Below, in pieces: positions 60,256 through 64,000 of a stretch of 64,000 bases of DNA (position 1 is its first letter; every line of letters begins with the position of its first letter). The stretch covers positions 248,001 through 312,000 of the forward strand of contig NZ_LGHS01000076.1 of the NCBI RefSeq assembly GCF_001202025.1, read 5' to 3'. The notes under the pieces were generated by a model. The model was given only the letters and a program-made list of their open reading frames with translations, searched no databases and had not been told where the DNA came from. Source of the stretch: Pseudorhodobacter aquimaris. Its GTDB lineage: Bacteria > Pseudomonadota > Alphaproteobacteria > Rhodobacterales > Rhodobacteraceae. Both the position numbers and the translations under genes were made by a program.

Positions 60256-60290
60256 GCCCCTTGTGGTGGGGCCTGCTAATTATTTCCGAT
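60256..60290 (+). terminator. Weak hairpin after the phosphatase gene
   Basis: A 5-bp GCCCC/GGGGC stem with a seven-base loop is followed by an AT-rich stretch CTAATTATTT. It may end the SDR-glycosyltransferase-phosphatase transcript. The stem is short, so confidence is low. Confidence 0.3.
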
Positions 60291-60320
60291 TGAATTTATA
60301 AGGTAAGGTCCGGCGCCCAG

Positions 60321-61403
60321 ATGCCCCAAACCGCAACACCCCGTCTCCAAGCCAGCAATCTGACCCGGAAGTTTGGGCCTCGTGCAGTTGTCAGCGACCT
60401 GTCGCTTACTGTTGCTGCGGGGCAGGTCACATGTCTGCTTGGCCCCTCGGGTTGTGGAAAATCCACCACCTTGCGGATGATCGCTGGCGTGGAGGCGCCC
60501 GATAGCGGAACCATAAAGATCGACGGGAAAACGGTTTGCGATGCCAGTCGCCAACTGCCGCCAGAGGCCCGCGGCGTCGGCATGATGTTTCAGGATTTTG
60601 CCCTGTTTCCGCATCTGACCATTGCCAAGAATGTGGCCTTCGGACTGCAGGGAGACAGCACGAAAAAGGCGACCCGCGTGGCGGAATTGTTGGACCGGGT
60701 GAACCTTTCAGGTTTTGACCGCAAATACCCGCATGAGCTTTCGGGAGGGGAGCAGCAGCGCGTGGCCCTTGCCCGCGCCCTTGCCCCGCGTCCGCGTGTG
60801 ATGCTGATGGATGAGCCGTTTTCGGGCCTCGATAACCGTCTGCGCGATGGCATCCGCGATACCACACTTGAGGTGTTGAAAGAAGAAGGCGCCGCCGTCC
60901 TGTTGGTTACCCATGAACCGGAAGAGGCGCTGCGCATGGCCGATGAGATCGCCTTGATGCGCGATGGAGAGATTGTGCAAAGGGGCTCTCCCTATAATAT
61001 CTATAACGCCCCCGCCGATAAAGAGGCCGCAGCATTCTTTAGCGATATTAATGTGATCAGGGGGGTTTCCAAAGGGGCGCTGACGCAGACCCCCTTTGGT
61101 GCCTTTCTGACGCCGGGGCATCAAGATGGCGGAAGTGTCGACATTGTGATCCGCCCGCAGCACTTGAAGATCGACTTTGATCGTGCCGGTCGCGGCCCTA
61201 ATCCAACCTCGTTGGAGGGCACACCTGCGCGCGGTGTGGTGTCGCGCGCGCGGTTTTTGGGACATGAAAGCCTTGTGGATTTCAAAATGGATTTTGACGG
61301 CTCCAAACTGACAGCCGCCGTTCCGGGGGTGTTTTTGCCCAAGGTCGGCACCCCTTTGTGGTTGATGATCCGCCGCGACCGTTGTTTTGTGTTCAAGGCC
61401 TGA
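60321..61403 (+). CDS. Orphan ABC transporter ATP-binding protein (FbpC/PotA-like)
   Basis: A 360-residue ATPase with Walker A GPSGCGKSTTLRMIAG, Q-loop FQDFALFPHLTI, signature LSGGEQQRVALARAL and Walker B VMLMDEPFSGLD, plus a C-terminal TOBE-like regulatory domain (about residues 245-355). This layout fits iron(III), polyamine or phosphonate import ATPases. No permease or binding protein is beside it, so it must pair with parts encoded elsewhere. It is convergent with the HTH gene (three bases between stops). Confidence 0.85.
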   Translation: MPQTATPRLQASNLTRKFGPRAVVSDLSLTVAAGQVTCLLGPSGCGKSTTLRMIAGVEAPDSGTIKIDGKTVCDASRQLPPEARGVGMMFQDFALFPHLTIAKNVAFGLQGDSTKKATRVAELLDRVNLSGFDRKYPHELSGGEQQRVALARALAPRPRVMLMDEPFSGLDNRLRDGIRDTTLEVLKEEGAAVLLVTHEPEEALRMADEIALMRDGEIVQRGSPYNIYNAPADKEAAAFFSDINVIRGVSKGALTQTPFGAFLTPGHQDGGSVDIVIRPQHLKIDFDRAGRGPNPTSLEGTPARGVVSRARFLGHESLVDFKMDFDGSKLTAAVPGVFLPKVGTPLWLMIRRDRCFVFKA

Positions 61404-61406
61404 AGC

Positions 61407-61772
61407 CTAGCCCAGATCCTCAGGGTCGGGAATGAAGCCCGCCTGCGGCAGCAGTGTGGTGATCTTGAACCGCAACGCGCGGGCGGCCTTGGCATGCGGG
61501 GTGCCACCACTTCCGACGCGTGCAAGCCCGTCCATCAAGGCCGCCAACTCTTCGGTCGTCAGCATCAGGGGGGGCAAGACCAGCGGCGAGCGTAAGATAT
61601 ACCCCAAGCCGCGCTCTCCCTCGACGGGGATGCCGGTTGCAGCCATCATAGCCATGTCACGCCAGATTGTGCGGGTGGAAACGCCCACCGCCTGCGCCAG
61701 TTCGGCCGCGGTGTGCAATTTGCCGTCCCGCATCCGCTGGATCAGATCGAATATGCGCTGGTCGCGGCTCAT
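61407..61772 (-). CDS. Short helix-turn-helix (HTH_11/YafY-like) transcriptional regulator
   Basis: A 121-residue protein. MSRDQRIFDLIQRMRDGKL and TAAELAQAVGVSTRTIWRDM (about residues 22-41) form a DeoR/HTH_11-type winged helix. The remaining 60 residues contain LMLTTEELAALMDGLAR, the beginning of the linker that in full-length YafY-like proteins leads to a WYL domain; here no WYL domain exists. It is either a naturally short regulator or truncated. A palindrome 28 bases upstream could be its operator. Confidence 0.7.
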   Translation of the reverse strand: MSRDQRIFDLIQRMRDGKLHTAAELAQAVGVSTRTIWRDMAMMAATGIPVEGERGLGYILRSPLVLPPLMLTTEELAALMDGLARVGSGGTPHAKAARALRFKITTLLPQAGFIPDPEDLG

Positions 61773-61799
61773 GTGGTCGGGCCTGTCAATTTGCTTCAA

Positions 61800-61817
61800 C
61801 TGACAAAATACTGTCAG
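61800..61817. promoter_or_regulatory. Inverted repeat CTGACA-N6-TGTCAG, candidate operator
   Basis: Perfect 6-bp arms, CTGACA and TGTCAG, flank AAATAC. The site lies 28 bases upstream of the minus-strand HTH gene and 112 bases upstream of tatA. A half-site TGTCAA follows near 61784. Autoregulation by the HTH protein is plausible; tat control less so. Confidence 0.5.
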
Positions 61818-61889
61818 CAGCATGGCGCGTAAAGCAAAATCCCCCTTTGATCCGCCGCGCAATCGCCCTAAACGAAGAGGGTAACATTG

Positions 61890-61910
61890 CGGGCCTATTA
61901 TCAGGGCCCG
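61890..61910 (+). other. Small hairpin in the tatA leader
   Basis: CGGGCC and GGCCCG can form a 6-bp stem around a nine-base AT-rich loop, ending 18 bases before the tatA ATG, next to the AGGAGA ribosome binding site. Whether it affects translation is not known. Confidence 0.3.
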
Positions 61911-61928
61911 ACATAGGAGAATAGGCAT

Positions 61929-62138
61929 ATGCTTAACAATATCGGTATTCCGGGCCTTCTTTTAATTGCCGTTGTCGTCCTTGTGCTGTTTGGCCGGGGC
62001 AAGGTTTCGTCTTTGATGGGCGAAGTTGGCAAGGGCATCAATGCGTTCAAAAAGGGCGTGAAGGAAGAAACAGAAGAGCTGAGTAAGGCGTCGGATGATG
62101 CGGTGGATGTGACCCCCAAAGACAAGGATAAAGTCTGA
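61929..62138 (+). CDS. tatA: Twin-arginine translocase subunit TatA
   Basis: A 69-residue protein with one N-terminal membrane helix (GIPGLLLIAVVVLVLFG), the FGRGKVSSLMGEVGKGI amphipathic helix and an acidic tail. TatA oligomers form the passage for folded proteins. TATA box-like motifs are absent; AGGAGAATAGGC precedes the ATG. First gene of tatABC. Confidence 0.93.
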   Translation: MLNNIGIPGLLLIAVVVLVLFGRGKVSSLMGEVGKGINAFKKGVKEETEELSKASDDAVDVTPKDKDKV

Positions 62139-62163
62139 CAGCCATTGATCGGGGAAACCGCGC

Positions 62164-62649
62164 ATGTTTGATATCGGCTGGACCGAACTTATGGTTATCG
62201 GGGTTGTCGCGCTGATCGTGATCGGCCCCAAAGACCTGCCCGAGATGTTCCGCACCCTTGGCCGCTTTACCGCCAAGGCCAAAGGCATGGCGCGAGAGTT
62301 TTCGCGCGCAATGGAATCGGCGGCGGATGAGGCGGGCGTCAAGGATGTGGCTGCGGATCTGCGCAAGGCGACTTCGGCCAAGTCGATGGGGCTTGACGCG
62401 GTTAAGGATGCGGCAAGCAAGTTTGAGGCATGGGATCCGATGAAATCGACCAAGTCCACCGAGGTCAAGCCCGACCCGTCGGCCCCAACGCCAGAGGTGG
62501 CCGCGACGTCGGCAGCTACGGATAAGCCCAAGCCTGCTCCAAAATCCAAAGGCCCGGCCAAAGCCAAGGCCGCACCCAAAGCCGCAGCCAAATCTGCTGC
62601 CAAGACAACCGCCACCAAGAAACCCGGCCCGAAAAAGAGTGACGCATGA
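62164..62649 (+). CDS. tatB: Twin-arginine translocase subunit TatB
   Basis: A 161-residue protein. [33 protein letters not shown] is the standard TatB start (read in pieces), with a membrane helix, the GPKDLP hinge and an amphipathic helix. The last 65 residues are rich in Ala, Pro and Lys. It receives Tat signal peptides together with TatC. Its stop overlaps tatC by four bases. Confidence 0.93.
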   Translation: MFDIGWTELMVIGVVALIVIGPKDLPEMFRTLGRFTAKAKGMAREFSRAMESAADEAGVKDVAADLRKATSAKSMGLDAVKDAASKFEAWDPMKSTKSTEVKPDPSAPTPEVAATSAATDKPKPAPKSKGPAKAKAAPKAAAKSAAKTTATKKPGPKKSDA

Positions 62650-63503
62650 GCACCGAAAACCTTGATGATAGCTCCGCCCCGCTGATCGAGCATCTGGCAG
62701 AGCTGCGCAACCGGCTGATCTATTCGGTGCTGGCCTTTGTGGTCGGCATGGTTTTGTGCTTTTCGGTCTGGAACCCGATCTTCAATTTTCTGACGCAGCC
62801 GATCTGCTCGGCACTGGCCGAGAGGAATCAGGATTGCGGGCTTGTGTTGATCAAGCTGCAAGAAGGGTTTTTTGTCGCCATCCGCATCTCGCTTTTTGGC
62901 GGTTTTATCCTTTCCTTTCCAATGATTGCCTATCAGATGTGGCGTTTCGTGGCGCCGGGGCTTTACAAGAATGAAAAGGGCGCCTTCCTGCCGTTTCTGA
63001 TCGCCTCGCCGGTGATGTTCACACTTGGCGCGGCCTTTGCCTATTACGCGATCCTGCCGCTTGCCTTTGATTTCTTTCTCGGGTTCCAGCAAATGACCCC
63101 GACGACCGGAGAGGTCGAAAACAGCAGTGCCGGGGTCTTGTTTCAAGGGTCGATGGAGGAATACCTGGCGCTGACGACCAAGTTCATCCTCGCCTTCGGA
63201 ATCTGTTTTCAGCTTCCGGTTTTGTTGACTTTGATGGGCAAAGCGGGGCTGGTTTCGGCGCGGGGTCTGGGGTCTGTACGCAAATATGCGGTGGTTGCCA
63301 TTCTGGCGCTTGCCGCTTTGGTCACACCGCCAGATGTGATCACGCAGGTGATCCTTTTTGTTGTGGTTTACGGACTCTATGAGATTTCGATCATTCTGGT
63401 GCGCCGTGTTGAAAAGAAACGCGAGGCCGAATTGCGTGCCCAAGGTCTGTGGGTCGATGAGGACGATTATGAAGAGGACGATAGCGGCGAGGAGATGAAA
63501 TGA
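62646..63503 (+). CDS. tatC: Twin-arginine translocase subunit TatC
   Basis: A 285-residue protein with six helices. It has [35 protein letters not shown]-type [20 protein letters not shown], and the C-terminal [11 protein letters not shown]. It recognises the twin-arginine signal. The charged tail [10 protein letters not shown] is longer than usual. The next ATPase gene overlaps its stop. Confidence 0.94.
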   Translation: MSTENLDDSSAPLIEHLAELRNRLIYSVLAFVVGMVLCFSVWNPIFNFLTQPICSALAERNQDCGLVLIKLQEGFFVAIRISLFGGFILSFPMIAYQMWRFVAPGLYKNEKGAFLPFLIASPVMFTLGAAFAYYAILPLAFDFFLGFQQMTPTTGEVENSSAGVLFQGSMEEYLALTTKFILAFGICFQLPVLLTLMGKAGLVSARGLGSVRKYAVVAILALAALVTPPDVITQVILFVVVYGLYEISIILVRRVEKKREAELRAQGLWVDEDDYEEDDSGEEMK

Positions 63504-64000
63504 TGGACAATGCAGCGCTTCTTCGTATCGCCGAGGCATTTGAGCGGATCAGCCCCCGCCCGCTTCCGGCCCCTGATTTCGATGCCGCCAGCGCCTTTAT
63601 CTGGCATGTGGCTCCTGATCGTCTGGACCCGGTGCCGAATGTGGCGCGGGTGGATTTGTCGCTTTTGGTGGGTATTAACCGCGCGCGCGATATTTTGCAC
63701 GAAAACACGCGGCTGTTTGCCCAAGGGTTGCCCGCGAATAACGCGCTTCTCTGGGGGGCACGCGGGATGGGCAAATCAAGCCTTGTCAAGGCGATCCATG
63801 CCGATGTTAACCTAAAGCACGACCTGAAACTGGTTGAGTTGAGCCGCGAGGATTTGCCGACGGTCGCATCCCTATTGGGTCATCTGCGGGCGGCCAAGGA
63901 CCATCGTTTCATTCTGTTTTGCGACGACCTCAGCTTTAGCCATGATGATACGCATTACAAATCGCTCAAGGCGGTTCTGGATGGCGGGATTGAGGGGCGG
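63500..64000 (+). CDS. DUF815-type AAA ATPase, N-terminal part (partial)
   Basis: The first 167 residues of a protein cut by the window end. Walker A is [14 protein letters not shown] (about residues 94-107) and Walker [11 protein letters not shown] (about 139-148), in the DUF815 arrangement. The ATG at 63500 overlaps the tatC stop; a second ATG at 63503 is equally good. Members are predicted ATPases of unknown role; a gene in this position after tatC is common in Rhodobacterales as I recall. Confidence 0.8.
   Translation, partial: MMDNAALLRIAEAFERISPRPLPAPDFDAASAFIWHVAPDRLDPVPNVARVDLSLLVGINRARDILHENTRLFAQGLPANNALLWGARGMGKSSLVKAIHADVNLKHDLKLVELSREDLPTVASLLGHLRAAKDHRFILFCDDLSFSHDDTHYKSLKAVLDGGIEGR

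Overview
The window reads as one chromosomal segment of an alphaproteobacterium of the order Rhodobacterales, most likely the Roseobacter group. The evidence is the Rhodobacter-type complex I cluster with extra small genes between the nuo genes, an extended NuoE, the nuoN-birA-coaX-RNase J synteny, a ccmABCDG block, a Hint-domain protein, an Fnr-type box before ompW, and moderately high GC throughout. I saw no tRNA, rRNA, CRISPR array, insertion sequence, prophage or integrase, and coding is dense. The genus assignment is inference.

Layout: 1-131 is the 3' end of tgt. 147-2904 is cytochrome c maturation ccmABCDG. 3241-7516 is a sugar-type ABC importer with an FGGY kinase. 7788-11867 is a glutamine-type amino acid ABC importer whose binding-protein gene carries an apparent frameshift in a run of seven A, followed by a C45-family peptidase/acyltransferase and an RpiR-type regulator. 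11944-18582 (minus strand) is a dipeptide/oligopeptide ABC importer operon with an embedded M24 aminopeptidase. 19048-21272 is a periplasmic rhodanese, a YeeE/YedE sulfur-compound transporter and a 54-residue protein. 21360-23958 holds gamma-glutamyltransferase and, convergent to it, kdsA.

24106-31380 is a complete leucine degradation pathway from isovaleryl-CoA to acetoacetate plus acetyl-CoA (ivd, mccB, mccA, HMG-CoA lyase, methylglutaconyl-CoA hydratase). An ompW gene on the opposite strand, with a near-consensus Fnr box, splits this set. 31557-48340 is the whole nuoA-N operon with at least six extra genes between the nuo genes (membrane proteins, lipoproteins and a cysteine-free carboxymuconolactone-decarboxylase homologue). 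It continues into birA, coaX and RNase J and ends at a strong terminator at 51581-51614.

51642-60248 contains a DEAD-box helicase, a family-2 glycosyltransferase, an unknown protein, prfC and a Hint-domain protein on the minus strand. On the plus strand are an atypical SDR, a glycosyltransferase-like protein and a histidine-phosphatase-like protein. 60321-64000 has an orphan iron/polyamine-type ABC ATPase, a short HTH regulator with its own candidate operator, tatABC, and the start of a DUF815-type ATPase.

Most of the window is ordinary housekeeping and catabolic DNA, and I found no convincing wholly new system. The best leads are the small genes overlapping within the nuo operon, the rhodanese/YeeE/54-residue trio, the frameshifted binding protein, the Fnr box before ompW, the operator-like palindromes at 24071 and 61800, and GC-rich hairpins between genes of several operons.
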